Counted from the stretch's first letter, positions 1 through 11,503 are shown. The stretch is 64,000 nt of DNA from Sorex araneus (GCF_027595985.1 NC_073313.1:99993552-100057551), one strand, 5' to 3'. The notes: generated by a model from the letters alone, not told the origin. Program-made: numbers and translations.

Positions 1-480
1 CCTCTCTGAGGGGATGGGCTCCAGCTTCCCTCCCCGTCCCGAGCAGAGCTCCTGGCGGCCTAAGACCCCTGGAACCTAGCCACAGCCATGCTCAGGACCC
101 CTCTCAGGGGAATGAGATCCAGCTTGTTACTGGATTTTGCATATGAATACACCATGGGGAGCTTGCAAGGATGTCCCATGGGGGCAGGAAACTCTCAGAA
201 GACTGCCAGTTTCTCCTAGAGGGAGAAGATGGCTAAAGATATCTCGCGGCTGCTTGAGGCCACGTGCTTCTGAGAGCTTGCTTTTAAGTCTCTGGATGTT
301 GACCGTTGATGGGATTACACACACCTGGGTTCCTCTGCCAGTACCTTCATGCATGAGGCCTGTCCAAACATGTAGAGAGGAGCCTCCAGCATGGCTGCAG
401 CTAGGTTCCGGTGGTCTTTGGCCGCCGGGAGCTCTACTTGGGGTGGTGAGGGAAGCTGGAGCCCATCCCCTCCGAGGGGC
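1..480. mobile_element. Foldback element with ~105-bp inverted repeats, cut by the window edge
   Basis: Bases 1-105 align without gaps to the reverse complement of about 376-480, with roughly 80-85% identity over ~105 bp. The core GGGATGGGCTCCAGCTTCCC is identical in both arms. The 270-bp centre carries no convincing gene. The layout resembles a non-autonomous DNA transposon or foldback element. The left arm may continue beyond the window, so neither a target-site duplication nor the true terminus can be seen. I do not recognise the family. A frame at 137-592 reads through most of it but resembles no protein I know. Confidence 0.6.
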
Positions 481-2222
481 CCTGGGGAAGACACAGAATA
501 CTATTATAAATCAATCAATTACTAATATACTAATATCACAGAATACTATTATAAATCAATCAATTAAAAGAAGTATTTTAAAAAAGATCTAAACAAATTG
601 TCCCTAATACGATACAATTAAGCAGGACTAAATGCATCCACACATAGTTAGAGTTTGTTATTGTTGTCTTCTTCAATGAATTGCAAAGAATAAGAGTACA
701 ACAACATAGGGGTTGAGATGGGAAATGTAAGATATTATCACATTTATGGACTGAATTAGTAATTCCTCTCTAGTCTAGTACCTGGAAATAACTATTTGAA
801 GGAGGGAAAAGGAAGTAAAAGAGAGGAATGGAAGGAGAAATGAAAGAAAATGAGATATATCTCTAATGAAGCCTAGTATAATTTTAGGATGAATTAACAG
901 CAGTGGAATAACTCATTAAATTCCACAACAGTGAAGTTACCAGGAGAAAGAGTTTAAAGTCAAGCCTCCCTATGGCTTTATCTTTTTACTATGCACAGAA
1001 TATAGACCGTCACTAGATGCAAGCTGGTTAAACTAGCTTATAGTTGAAATTTGTTATGTGATGTTCCAAGGAGAATTTAAATCACACCATTTTACAGAGA
1101 AATTTTATATTTCCCTTTATGTATCATTTATTAAATCATATGTGATATAATGAATCATATGTTTCTCTAGGATTAGTAGTCAACCACAAAAGTATCATCC
1201 TAGACTCTTTTTCATAAACTACCTCTAGTCCTGGAGAATATATTTTTTCTTCTGAATTGAACCTTGAACAATTGCAATAGCCACCTCTCAATCTTCCTAT
1301 CATGTCACTAAGTACATTAATCCTAATTATAACTATATAACACTTAAAAAAGACATTTCTGATCCCTAGTAATGTTTCCTTTAAATCTCATTACTGAAGG
1401 CCAACACTATTAGTGACTCCTGTGTAGCCTTCCTCCTCTCCTCCCACTGTCATCCCACTTCCTATTGTTCCATAATAAGATGCAGCACTTCTGTTTCTCC
1501 CACTGTCAAGGGACTCTCATCTGAAAACATTTCCTGGCCTTCCTTCACTGAATTATTCATCTCCACAGCTTGGGTAGGACAGAACCACTCATTAAAAGCT
1601 CTTGGTGGGAGTGGCCTATCACCCCAGCAAATCCCCCTTCCCCCCCCCCCGCCCCCACCCCCAAGCTGGCAGAGTGAAGCAAGGGAGGGAGAGGGAGAAT
1701 GGCAGACCTGGAAGCTTCTGAGGGGGACCATAAGAGGGAGTGCCTGAGACCCAGGGGCACAGCAGGCTGACAGAGGCTCATCAGGGAAGGAGGACCATGG
1801 TGCCTGAGTGGGGTGTGGTTGGCATCCTGCTCAGAAGTTTTGGATAAGCACCCAAGTCGTGATCCTGACAGGCTCCACATCTTTAGAATCTTCCAGACCT
1901 GGGCAGTCAACAGAAACCCAGCCATGATTTGGGAAGAGCTCTCTGCTGACCCTTGGGCTGTGAGAAGTCATCAGGCCTGGGTACCTGCAGGGCTGAAATG
2001 TGGGGAAGAGAGCTCAAGCTCCTCTCTGGTTCCGGCTCAGCAGTAGCCAGCTGCATGAGCTCGCTGAACACCCCTCCTGGCTCCTCTGCACGTGGGACTC
2101 CCTGGAACAGGGAGGCAACATGGATGGGGCAGCCTACTGAGATCTGGAGCCAGGATGCCTACTTCTGTGTCTCCCAAGGTAGGGAAACGGAAAACTCATT
2201 TTGCCTCAGTCTTCACCTCTGG
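481..2222. other. Intergenic, no gene recognised
   Basis: AT-rich unique-looking sequence to about 1450, then more balanced composition. A poly-C tract lies near 1639-1669 (G-rich on the minus strand). No frame here has recognisable homology. The short frames between 1.46 and 2.5 kb overlap on both strands and show no domain. Confidence 0.5.
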
Positions 2223-2777
2223 AATAGAGTCCTGGGCATGGCTGAGTGGTGCAGGGTCTGTCTTGTGAGCACGAGGCTGAGAGTTGTTTCCCTAGCACTG
2301 CACCACGTGCCCAGGCACGCTGCATCCCCAGATGCCATTCCCTATGCCATCACCTGTGCCCTGCAGCCAAGTAGGAACAATCTTCAGTCACAGCAATCAC
2401 AGTTACAAAAGTACAGAGCAGGGACAAAAATAGGGACACCGATGGGGACATGCACTGTACTCAGCTCCACAGTAAGGAACATGCAGCCTTCAGAAATTTT
2501 CCGTAAGCTGCCGTGAATGCCCCTCACCATGGAACCTGATTTCTTGGGAGATGGCTCTGTTGTTGCACAGCAAACTTTCTGGTCTGTCACATGCCCCAGT
2601 GTTCCGTTCCCTGAGACCTGGCTTTTAATTCAAGAGGGAACATGACATTCTGTCAATAAGCACCTGGGCTTTGCAGACTGTCTGAGTCACCCCTGAATAG
2701 ATGCGGTGGATACACAGAGCATGTGATTTCTGACAAAGCGCTTGTTGCTCTCTAATTTTTCCAAGAACCTTGGACAT

Positions 2778-2791
2778 GTTGCCATGGAAAC
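2778..2791. promoter_or_regulatory. Candidate RFX/X-box motif
   Basis: The sequence GTTGCCATGGAAAC is a near-palindromic X-box, one base from the ideal GTTGCCATGGCAAC recognised by RFX-family factors. It lies in non-repetitive sequence (2.35-3.2 kb) between the presumed PLP1 position and RAB9B. This is a motif match only, and chance occurrence cannot be excluded. Confidence 0.35.
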
Positions 2792-3191
2792 AAAGCTCTC
2801 GGCATTAGAGGCCTCCTGCCCACCAGTCTCTGCCTGTGGCTGGGAGGAAAAAAGCAGGAAAGCTCAGGGCATGTCTCCCCTGCAACCTCCTGTTTACTAG
2901 CCCACCCGCTGCAGCTGCGACCCTCCCAGGCCTCCTAGCACAAAAATGCCTGTCTTGCTCTCAATTCAGGAATGACCAAGGGTTCTGCCAAGACACTAGA
3001 ACCTATAAAGAAGGGGCCCAGATCCTCTTTTGCTGCCTTTCAAGCCATCATGCATGAGGCAAGTCACCCTGCCCACAGGTCAGCAAGGACTGGCTCCAGG
3101 GAGAATTGCCATGCTGAATGCTGGCCCAAGCGTCCCATCCATTTAGATGGCCTCTCTATGTCTATTTATGCATGCATTAGAAATATTTAGC

Positions 3192-3887
3192 TGCTCCATA
3201 TGTTGTGCCTGGCTCTGCCCTGTATGTTGTGAGTTCTTTGGCAACAAGACAACATCCAGGGTCTGGATCCCATGCAGTTTGCCTCTTTAAGGGGGAGAAG
3301 CACATGGTGTATCATTACTGCTATGTTTAACAGAAGCAAACACACAGGAGGATTTGTGGGCTTCCGTAAGATGGAGTAAGAGGTCAGGAAAGAATCTTGA
3401 GAACCTGGTTGTTCCTGGGAATACAGAACTGCAGGCGCTGGTCAAGCCATGAGCACAAGGAAGATGTGTACAGGAGGACCTGTCCTTGGATCAGGGTGAT
3501 TACAAACCTTTGAGTTTTGATGGTGTCAGGCTCAGTGTCTAGTTGCTTATTGCCTTTTTGTAGTTAGAATAGCCCTGACTGAGATACAGAGATTTCAGTG
3601 CTGATCCCTCAGATGATGTGTATCAGTTTGCTAAAAATGTTGATAAAATGTAGGCACCTGGGCTGCACTGACAAGTCACCCACACCCACTCAAGACCCAT
3701 CATCAGTACCCTTGAACATCATGGATCTTTAATGAAATAAAAAAGAATTTCCACAATACAATATAGATACCTTGGCTTAGCTAGCATATTTATGGTTATA
3801 ATTAATGGTCAGGTACTGCCTCCACGACCCTCTCCTGTCTTCCAAACATTGAGGTGTTTATTCTATAATACAAATCTGAATTTTCTA
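3192..3887. other. Intergenic, no gene recognised
   Basis: Unique-looking sequence without coding potential or a repeat I recognise, ending at the target-site duplication of the next L1. Confidence 0.4.
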
Positions 3888-4371
3888 TACATTCTCTTTT
3901 TTATTTTATTGAATCACCATGACATAGCTACAAGCTTTATGTTTGGGTTACAATCACACAATGATCAAACACCCATCCATCCACGAGTACACATTCCCCA
4001 CCACCAATATCCCCGGTATACGCCCCCACCCTTTCCCACCCTCCCCCGCCTCTATGGAAGACAATATTCCCCATACTTTCTCTCTGCTTTTGGGCATTAT
4101 GGCTTGCAACACAGACTCTGAGAGGTCATCATAGAAGGACTGCACTCATTTGTGGAGTATAGAATAACATCACATGAGGCTGACACCCAAGGAAAATAGA
4201 TAGATACAAGGGCCAGGAGGATTGCCCCATAGCTGGAAGCCTGCTTTATGAATGGAGGGGAGAAGGCAGATGGAGTAGAGAAGGGATCACTAAGAAAATG
4301 ATGGCTGGAGGAATCAGTCGGGATGGGAGATGTGTGCCGAAAGTAGATAATGGGCCAAACATGTACATTCT
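3888..4371 (-). mobile_element. 5'-truncated L1 with twin-priming inversion
   Basis: Bases 3896-4126 are the antisense 3' end of the shrew-type L1 3' UTR. At about 4127 the sequence switches to sense and runs from just after the ORF2 end (the GAAGGACTGCACTCATTTGTGG stretch) through upstream 3' UTR to about 4363. The inverted part stops where the antisense part begins, so little or nothing is lost at the junction. The direct repeat TACATTCT flanks the insert at 3888-3895 and 4364-4371. Antisense 3' half followed by sense 5' half is the expected product of twin priming during target-primed reverse transcription. Confidence 0.75.
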
Positions 4372-5294
4372 ATTTTAATTCGCGTATGATCTACATTCTC
4401 TTATATATTTGTAATTTTAATATCATTGCATTATAATGCATATATTTCAGTCATGTTCAATGTCAGAAATATCAGACTAATATTTTAAATTCTTATCAAC
4501 ATTATAATAAATGATGTTGAACAAAATGATGTTAATTATAAACTTGTTATTGTGATTAATAAACTCCATAAAAGCACACATATCACCATGTGTTGATAAA
4601 ATAAAGTAGAACAAAAAATGATATTCATTAATTTTTCTGTGAATATTTAGTAAGTTACTTAGGGGCGAAGGGATAAAAAGTATTTTAAAAGAATATGTCA
4701 CAACATAGTCTCGGCAAACTTGTCAAATAACTGAAGTGTTTAATAGACGCAGAAGTCCCTTTTACTATGTTTTCTGGGTTTTTTTAAAGATATTTAAAAA
4801 ATAAAAATCAAGAATTAAAAACAATTGTAGGATGGGATATGAAAAGCATGGTGATATGAATGCTACTTTAGATCAAATTTGGAAACTAACTCCAGGGTGT
4901 TCCAATCCCCTCCTTTTAGATAATAAAGCTAAGGAAATTAAGCGAATGCTTTTAAACCACACAACAATACACTGGAATATCAGGCCTTAAAGTATTAATC
5001 TAATGCTTCGCAGTACTTTTATTTTCAGAATGTGTAACTGTCTGAGGTCAGGACTTTTACTCTATTTTTCCTCAGATTTATTGAGATAGAATTGTAACAA
5101 CATTGTGCAAGGCTAAGGTGCACAATGCTAGTTTATATATCTTTCATTTCATTTAATTATGATTTTGTTGCAGTATTGGTGGTGCTGGTGCTGGAAGTAA
5201 TGGTGAGAACACAAGCAACACTTACATTATATAGTACGATATGATAAGTGTAATCACCGGGCTTTAGGTGAGATCCCTGAAGTTTATTCATTTT
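4372..5294. other. Intergenic AT-rich sequence
   Basis: Very AT-rich, with no gene. A weak MIR-like stretch may lie around 4.88-5.0 kb, but it is too decayed to call. Confidence 0.4.
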
Positions 5295-5305
5295 ATGTAG
5301 TTTGA

Positions 5306-5546
5306 GGGGCTGGAGCAATAGCACAGTGCCAGGGCGTTTGCCTTGCATGAGGCAGACCCAGGTTCGATTCATTTACCCCTCTTGGAGAGCTCTGCAAGCT
5401 ACCAAGAGTATCTCGGCTGCACGGCAGAGCCTGGCAAGCTACCCATGGCATATTAAATATTTCAAAAATAGTAACAACAAGTCTCAAAAAAAATGGAGAC
5501 ATTACTGGTGCCTGCTCGAGCAAATCGATGAGCCTGCTGGACAGTG
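5306..5546 (+). mobile_element. Long-type tRNA-derived SINE
   Basis: The tRNA-like head starts GGGGCTGGAGCAATAGCACAG and has the B-box GGTTCGATTC. The second domain (GCAAGCTACC...AGTAACAACAAGTCTCA...GAGCAAATCGATGAG) is absent from the common short SINE. An 11-bp target-site duplication ATGTAGTTTGA lies at 5295-5305 and 5547-5557. The element ends in ACAGTGA rather than poly-A. Confidence 0.85.
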
Positions 5547-5824
5547 ATGTAGTTTGAACGGTGCAAAAGAAAGAGGAATGAAGAAGAAATGAAACTAGAG
5601 AGGCAAACTGTGGAAAGGTGAGATTCAAATCAGAGAAGTGTTAAGCTTTATATAATTGAAGGAAGAATTGTATAGAAACAGCTCTTATGTTTTTTTGAGA
5701 AAAAAATTTCTTAGACATAGTCATTTCTTTTTGCTCCCCTGAAGAAATTAACCCCAAGAACAACTGAGAAGGTATGCCTGCCCGATAATTTTTGGCATCT
5801 TAAATGAACAAAATTTATTGAAAA

Positions 5825-6410
5825 AATATTGTTTATTTGGTACATCTACACAATGGAATACTATGTAGCTGTTAGGAGAGATGAAGTCATGAAATTTGCT
5901 TATAAATGGATAGACATGGAGAAGTATCATGCTAAGTGAAATGAGTCAGAAAGAGAGGGACAGACATAGTAACATCACATGAGGCTGACACCCAAGGACA
6001 GTAGATATAAGGGCCAGAGGGCTTGCCCCATAGCTGGAAGCCTGCTTCATGAGCAGAGCAGAGAAGGCAGATGGAGTAGAGAAGGGATCACTAAGAAAAT
6101 GATGGCTGGAGGAACCAGTTGGGATGGGAGATGCATGCCAAAAATAAATGATGAACAAACATGATGACCTCTCAGTGTCTGTGTTGCAAGCCATAATGCT
6201 CCAAAGTAAAGAGAGAGTCTGGGGAAAATAGTCTGCCATGGAAGCAGGAGGAGGGTGGAAAAGGGAGGGGTAATACCCGGGATATTAGTGGTAGGGAATG
6301 TGCACTGGTGGAGGGATGGGTGTTTGATCATTGTGTGATTGTAACCCAAACATGAAAGATTGTAACTATCTCACGGTGATTCAATAATATATAAAAAATG
6401 AAAATTATTG
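5825..6410 (+). mobile_element. L1 3' end (ORF2 C-terminus and 3' UTR)
   Basis: The sense strand begins in the ORF2 C-terminal region encoding a TMEYY.AV.RDEVM-like peptide, close to the mammalian L1 ORF2 C-terminus. It then runs through the lineage-specific 3' UTR to the GATTCAATAA end. It is 5' truncated and decayed. Confidence 0.8.
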
Positions 6411-6444
6411 TCTAAAAATGCTGTTGAGTCTTGTCGACTTCCCA

Positions 6445-6612
6445 GAGAAATAGGATAGGAGGTTAAGATGTTGCCTCACACACTGCTGACCTTGGTTCGA
6501 GTCCTAGCACCACATACAGCACTACGAGCACTGCCAAAGGTAATTCCTGAGCCAGGAATAGTCCTTACTCACCTGCAGGATGCGACCCAAATGCCCCCAA
6601 ATAATTAAACTA
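6445..6612 (+). mobile_element. Old degenerate SINE
   Basis: A diverged copy of the short tRNA-type SINE. The B-box region GGTTCGAGTCC and the downstream GAGCACTGCCAAAGGTAATTCC and GCGACCCAAA segments are recognisable. Confidence 0.6.
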
Positions 6613-7085
6613 AAATAAAACAAACATCTGCTTAAAGATCACTCAAGTGACTTTAGTCTCAGTGTCCCTAATAAACAGAACAAAGAAAGAGGGATGTGAA
6701 GGGATGCTCAAAAAATTCCTGTTCCTTGGACCCACATTCTCATTTATTTTTTGTAAAGATACAATAAGAAAAAATATTGACTAGTTATGGAAATTTCTCT
6801 TGAAATTGAAAACTATGTGCCAGTTGTTAGCTTTTGTTTTTAGCTGCAGTTCAGACAAAAGAACTTTTTGATATGTAGTTTTATTCTCTATATTCTCATA
6901 GGTCTCTGTCTTAATGAAAAAGTTTGTACATAGTGAATTGAGCTGAGTTGTTACAGTCTCTCTGCATGATTACTTATTGTTTTGTTCTAGAATCCTCCTT
7001 TAATTATAAAAGTTAAAACTGATTTATCTGACATTCTTACAGATTATTTTAATTTTATTTTAAATTTCATTTAAAATTTTATTTT
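6613..7085. other. Intergenic AT-rich sequence
   Basis: No gene or clear repeat is visible. Confidence 0.4.
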
Positions 7086-7102
7086 ATTAAAGCACCATGA
7101 TG

Positions 7103-7328
7103 GGGGCTGGAGTAATAGCATAGCAGGTAGGGTGGTTGCCTTGCTCACGGCCGACACAGTTTTGATTCCCAGCATCCCAGATGGTGCCTCGAGCACCACC
7201 AGGAGTAATTCCTGAATGAAGAGCCAGGAGTAACCCCTGTGCATCGCCGGATGTGACCCAAAAAGCAAAAATAAATAAATAAAAATAAATTTAAAAATAA
7301 ATTAAAATATATAAAAAAGAAAAAAATA
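7103..7328 (+). mobile_element. Short tRNA-derived SINE with A-rich tail
   Basis: The head GGGGGCTGGAGTAATAGCATAG, the CAGCATCCCAGATGG segment and the GACCCAAAAAGCAAAA end are followed by a long AAATAAAT tail. An imperfect target duplication of AATAAAGCACC type flanks it near 7085-7101 and 7329-7343. Confidence 0.85.
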
Positions 7329-7444
7329 ATAAAGCACCCTGCTGTATAATTATTCATAGTTAGTGTTTAGACATACAATGTACCAGCACTGATTTCGCTA
7401 CCACAGAGATTTTTTTCTTAATGGGCATTTCATTATTATGAGAA

Positions 7445-8400
7445 TTAATTTTTTTAAAATTTATTAGAGAATCACTGTGATGTACAGTTACAAATTTATG
7501 AACTTTTGTGTTTGCATTTCACTCATAGAGTGATCGTTTACCCATCCCTCCACCCTTTCCCATTCACCTCCACCAATGATCTCAGTATCCCTCTCACCAC
7601 CCCCACCCCATCCCCCACCACCCCACTCTGCTCCTGCGGCAGGACATTCCCTTTTGTTCTCTCTCCCTTTGGGTATTGTAGTTTGCAATAGAGGTATTGA
7701 GTGGCCTTCATTTTCGGTCTATAGACTACTTTTAGTTAACATCTTCCAACCCAAATGGATCTTCCCGACATCCTCTACTTGGTGTTTCCTTCTCTATCTG
7801 AGCTGCCTTTTGCCCCAGCATGTGAGGCCAGTTTCCAAGCTGTGGGGCAGACCTCCTGATCTTTATCTCTACAACTCTTGGGTGTTAGTCTCCCACTCTG
7901 TTATTTTATATTCCACAGATGAGTGCAATCTTTCTATGTCTGTTTCTCTCTTTCTGACTCATTTCACTTAACATGATACTTTCCATGTTGATCCACTTAT
8001 TTGAAAATTTCATGACTTCATCTTTTTTAACAGCTGCATAGTATTCCACTGTGTAGATGTAGCAAAGTTTTTTTTTTTTTTTGCTTTTTGGGTCACACCT
8101 GGCGATGCACAGGGGTTACTCCTGGCTCTGCACTCAGGAATTACCCCTGACCGTGCTCAGGGGACCATATGGGGTGCTGGGATTTGAACCCGGGTCGGCC
8201 GCGTGCAAGGCAAACGCCCTACCCGCTGTGCTATCTCTCCAGCCCCAGATGTAGCAAAGTTTCTTTAACCAGTCATCTGTTTTTGGGCACTCTGGTTTTT
8301 TTTTTCCAGATTTTGGCTATCGTAAACAGTGCTGCAGTGAACATACAAATGCAGATGTCATTTATGAGAATTAATTTTAATGATAACCATAGACATTGTA
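7445..8400 (-). mobile_element. L1 3' end, minus strand, with nested SINE
   Basis: Antisense 3' UTR (starting around GAGAATCACTGTGATG) runs into the ORF2 C-terminus (antisense of the conserved SEMSQK- and FTIAKIW-like coding blocks). A SINE at 8071-8246 interrupts it. Confidence 0.8.
8071..8246 (-). mobile_element. Short tRNA-derived SINE nested in L1
   Basis: A poly-T run leads into TTGCTTTTTGGGTCACACC, and the element ends at CTCTCCAGCCCC. The 15-bp target duplication AGATGTAGCAAAGTT lies at about 8056-8070 and 8247-8261, so the SINE is younger than the host L1. Confidence 0.92.
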
Positions 8401-8464
8401 AGAAACTAACTTACTGAGTATTCAAAGAAAAAGTAATGAATCTCATTGTTTGTTCTACTTTATA

Positions 8465-8702
8465 ATAGCACTGCACTGTTCATTGATTTGCTCAAGCGGG
8501 CACCAGTAAAGTTTCCATTGTGAGACTTGTTGTTACTATTTTTGGCATATCGAATACGCCACAGGTATCTTGCCAGGCTCTGTCGTGTGGACAGGATACT
8601 CTCGGTAGCTTGCCTGGCTCTTAGAGAGGGATGGAAGAATCGAACCCTGGTTGGCTGTGTGCAAGGCAAACGCCTTACCTGCTGTGCTATCGCTCCAGTC
8701 CA
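8465..8702 (-). mobile_element. Long-type tRNA-derived SINE
   Basis: Reverse complement of the long SINE. The second-domain blocks (ATTTGCTCAAGCGGGCACCAG, TGTGAGACTTGTTGTTAC, ACTCTCGGTAGCTTGCC) come first, then the tRNA head ending at TATCGCTCCAGTCC. Confidence 0.85.
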
Positions 8703-8784
8703 GTGAAAATTTTAACCAGAGCAATTAAGTAAGGAAACTATAAATGAAAGGTATCCAAATTCTAGAGGAAAAAATAAACTTATC

Positions 8785-8957
8785 AGAGGCCAGGACAATA
8801 ATAGAGCAGGCAGGACTCATGCAGACAACCTGAGTTCCATGCTGGCATCCCATGTGGTCCCCCAAGTTTACCAGGAATGATCCCTGAGCACAGAGCCAAG
8901 AACAAATCCTGAGCACTTCTAGGTGTGGCCTCCCAAACCAAAATAAATAAATAAATC
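8785..8957 (+). mobile_element. Degenerate short SINE
   Basis: Diverged head, then CTGGCATCCCATGTGGTCCCC and GAGCACAGAGCCAAGAACA, with a tail of AAATAAAT units. Confidence 0.7.
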
Positions 8958-8974
8958 GACATCCATTAGGAGAC

Positions 8975-9725
8975 GTGTCTAGAAAACCCTAATTATTACA
9001 TACAAAAAGTTTTTAGAACCACTAAATTAATCCATCAATGTATCAAATAGCAAAATAATTTTTATTGCTAAACACTGAATAAACTGAAATAAAATTACAA
9101 AAATAATTCCACTTATAAATAATATAATGATAAAATACTTAGGAATAAACTTAACCAAAAAGGTGAAACAATTATATAATGAAAATTATAAAATTACATT
9201 GATGGAAGAAATGAAAAGCATAAATGGAAACATATCCCATGGATTGGAAAACTTAATATATTAAAATATTAAGTTTTAAAATATTAATTAAAAAGAAAAT
9301 ATTTTAATATATTTTACATATTAAAAATATTAATATATTTTTAAAAGTTTTAAAATATTAAGAATTAAAATATTAATTCTTCTGCATGTGGCAATCCATT
9401 TTTCCAAGCATCTTTTGATGAAAAGGCTATTCTTTCCCCTTTAAATAGGCTTAACACTTACCTTGCCAAATATCATTTGCTCATATTTGCAAGGGTTTCT
9501 TTCTGGGCACTCTTTCCATTTGCTTTAGGTCTTTTTTTTATAATAATACTGTTTGATTCCTGTAACTCTGTATAAATTTCACATCAGAAAGCTTTGAGTT
9601 GTCTAGTTATGCTTGCTTTTTGAAATTCCGCATAAATTTTAGGACAGATTGTCTTATTTCTTCAAATAATGCCATTAGTATTTTGAGAGTAATTACATTG
9701 AATTGGTAGATTGTTTGGCAGTTCT
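8975..9725. mobile_element. Old L1 ORF2 fragments in opposed orientation
   Basis: About 8975-9260 is sense L1 ORF2 (an AGGAATAAACTTAACCAA block, then CCCATGGATTGGAAAACTTA). About 9370-9725 is antisense and carries the next part of ORF2 (antisense of the blocks around the FKLYYKA- and NKWCWENW-like regions). The AT-rich AAATATTAA repeats at 9255-9385 mark the junction. The order does not fit simple twin priming, so a later inversion or two insertions is more likely. Confidence 0.55.
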
Positions 9726-9904
9726 ATTTTATAATATAAAATATATCATACTTTATAGTATAAAAATATAGTATAAAATATTTAAAAATTAAAAATCCTT
9801 AAATCCATTTTTATTCTTACTGTTAAATAAATAAATATATAATAGCATATAGGGATTGGTTTATTAATATCTTGGAAAAATTATTTCTCTTCTGCTCTCT
9901 GCCA
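9726..9904. repeat. AT-rich low-complexity sequence
   Basis: Runs of TATA/ATAAAATAT between the L1 fragment and the MIR-like element. Confidence 0.5.
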
Positions 9905-10110
9905 CGCACAATGCTAAGTACTTGTTATTAATTATTTCAGATTATTTCTAGATACTTGTGCATACTAATCCGCATAAAAAACCTGCTAGGAAAGATATTT
10001 TCTCCATAATCAAGGTGAAGAACCTAAATCTCAGCAAGGTCACATAATTATCCTTGCATTACAAGCCCATTTAGTGGTAAGATTGGTGCTTGAATTCAGG
10101 AGATTAAAAT
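9905..10110 (+). mobile_element. MIR-like ancient SINE
   Basis: The order matches the MIR core: a TAGGAAAGATATTTTCTCC (gain-of-reference) block, AACCTAAATCTCAGCAAGGTC, ACATAATTATCC, then GGTGCTTGAATTCAGG. It is strongly diverged, as expected for a mammal-wide repeat. Confidence 0.6.
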
Positions 10111-10427
10111 ACATGTTTACAATATTGTGAATATACTAAAGGTTAGTGAATTGTACACTGTAAAATTCTTAATGTTACTTTTTGAATATTACTTCAAAAA
10201 TAAAATATTTATTTTGAAATCAGAAAAAAAGGATCTGTTTTTAGCTTGCTTTAATTAATTGAACTCACAGTGTGGAAAATCAAGGTATGCTAAACAGGAA
10301 AGTGCTTAGAATTCACCTCTTAAAATAATCAGCTCTGTGATCCTTAACATTTCACCCTTTCAGATTTCAGTTTTTCTGCATTAAAAAAAGGAAAGCGTAG
10401 CTTAATTAGATGATTTCTTTTCTCTCC

Positions 10428-10592
10428 CTTTTAAAAAATTAGTCACCATGAGATTACATAGTGAGAGTAACCATGATTGTGTTTCAGGCATAGAAAATTT
10501 CAACGGCAATATCTTTATCACCAGTATACACTTCCCTCCACCAATTCCACCCCTCCCCCTCAAAAAAAACCCGTATGCAAAAGAAAAAAATT
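10428..10592 (-). mobile_element. L1 3' UTR fragment, minus
   Basis: Antisense 3' end: TTAGTCACCATGAGATTACA, then the diverged ACACTTCCCTCCACCA segment. Confidence 0.6.
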
Positions 10593-10660
10593 TTTTCTGA
10601 TAATTTTTCAAGGATCCCTTCAGCTCAGTTTAGACTATGGCAGAACATGAGCTAGTTTTT

Positions 10661-10675
10661 ACTGCCCTCTTGTGG
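10661..10675 (-). promoter_or_regulatory. Candidate CTCF motif
   Basis: The minus strand reads CCACAAGAGGGCAGT, matching the CTCF core CCASYAGRKGGCRSY at 14 of 15 positions. It lies in non-repetitive sequence about 9 kb beyond the RAB9B 3' end. This is a motif match only. Confidence 0.4.
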
Positions 10676-10986
10676 CCAAACTCTGAATTGTTCTCAGCCC
10701 TGTATTCCTACAAAACAATAATCTGTTCACGGAAAGCAATAAACCTAATTCAAACCAGCTCTTTCATATCATACAGATAAAGAAGTTGTATGATTAAGTT
10801 AAATATAAAATAAATTATTTTCTCTCTGCCAATTCAAAAAGTTACGTTGATGCAAGTTTAGACTAATACCCTTTCTAAACAAAAATAATAATCTCAAATG
10901 TGGCCAGGAAAAAGGGACAGATCAAGTAGACATTTCCCTCTTTTACACACCTTAATTTTAAAATTCATTAGAACATGACCTTTTCA

Positions 10987-11167
10987 GGGGTCGGAGAGAT
11001 AGTATAGAGTAAGGTGCTTGCCTTGCACTCAACACACCTGGGTTTGGTCCCTGGCACCCCATATGGTTCCCTGAGCTCACCAGGAATAGTTGCAGAAGAC
11101 AGAGCCAGGAGTTACCCCTGAGCATTGCAGCATGTGCCCCCGAAACCTTAAAAGACATGGAAAAACC
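10987..11167 (+). mobile_element. Short tRNA-derived SINE
   Basis: The head GGGTCGGAGAGATAGTATAG, CACCCCATATGGTTCCC and the A-rich end are visible. The 14-bp target duplication ACATGACCTTTTCA is exact at 10973-10986 and 11168-11181. Confidence 0.88.
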
Positions 11168-11324
11168 ACATGACCTTTTCAACAATATGCCAGTATTTTA
11201 AAAAAATTTTATTAGTGAATCAATTTGCCAGTATTTTAAAAATATCTTTAAAATTAAAATGAATGAGATACAGGAGAGGATTATAGAAAACCAGCACTAT
11301 GAAGATGATAAAAAAATTCACAGA

Positions 11325-11490
11325 TATAGACTTCTGGGAGAGATGGACAGGAGGGAAACTGGGGATATTGGTGGTGGGAAAAATGCACACTAGTGATGGG
11401 ACAAATAATGGAACATTTTATGACTGAAAACAATCATGAACACCTTTGTAACTGCGTGTCTCACGGTGAGTAAAAAATATATTAAAAATA
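11325..11490 (+). mobile_element. L1 3' UTR tail fragment
   Basis: The sense 3' end (GGATATTGGTGGTGGG... to ...TCTCACGGTGAGTAAAA) is heavily diverged. Confidence 0.6.
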
Positions 11491-11503
11491 TTAATATTAA
11501 TAC

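Noticed and set aside
2222..2345. A tRNA-like SINE head (GGCATGGCTGAGTGGTGCAGGG)
   Set aside because: The A-box resemblance is weak, and neither a B-box nor a tail could be aligned. Left unassigned.
8975..9725. A third twin-primed L1
   Set aside because: The order is sense upstream part on the left and antisense downstream part on the right, which is not the twin-priming arrangement. No enclosing duplication was found.
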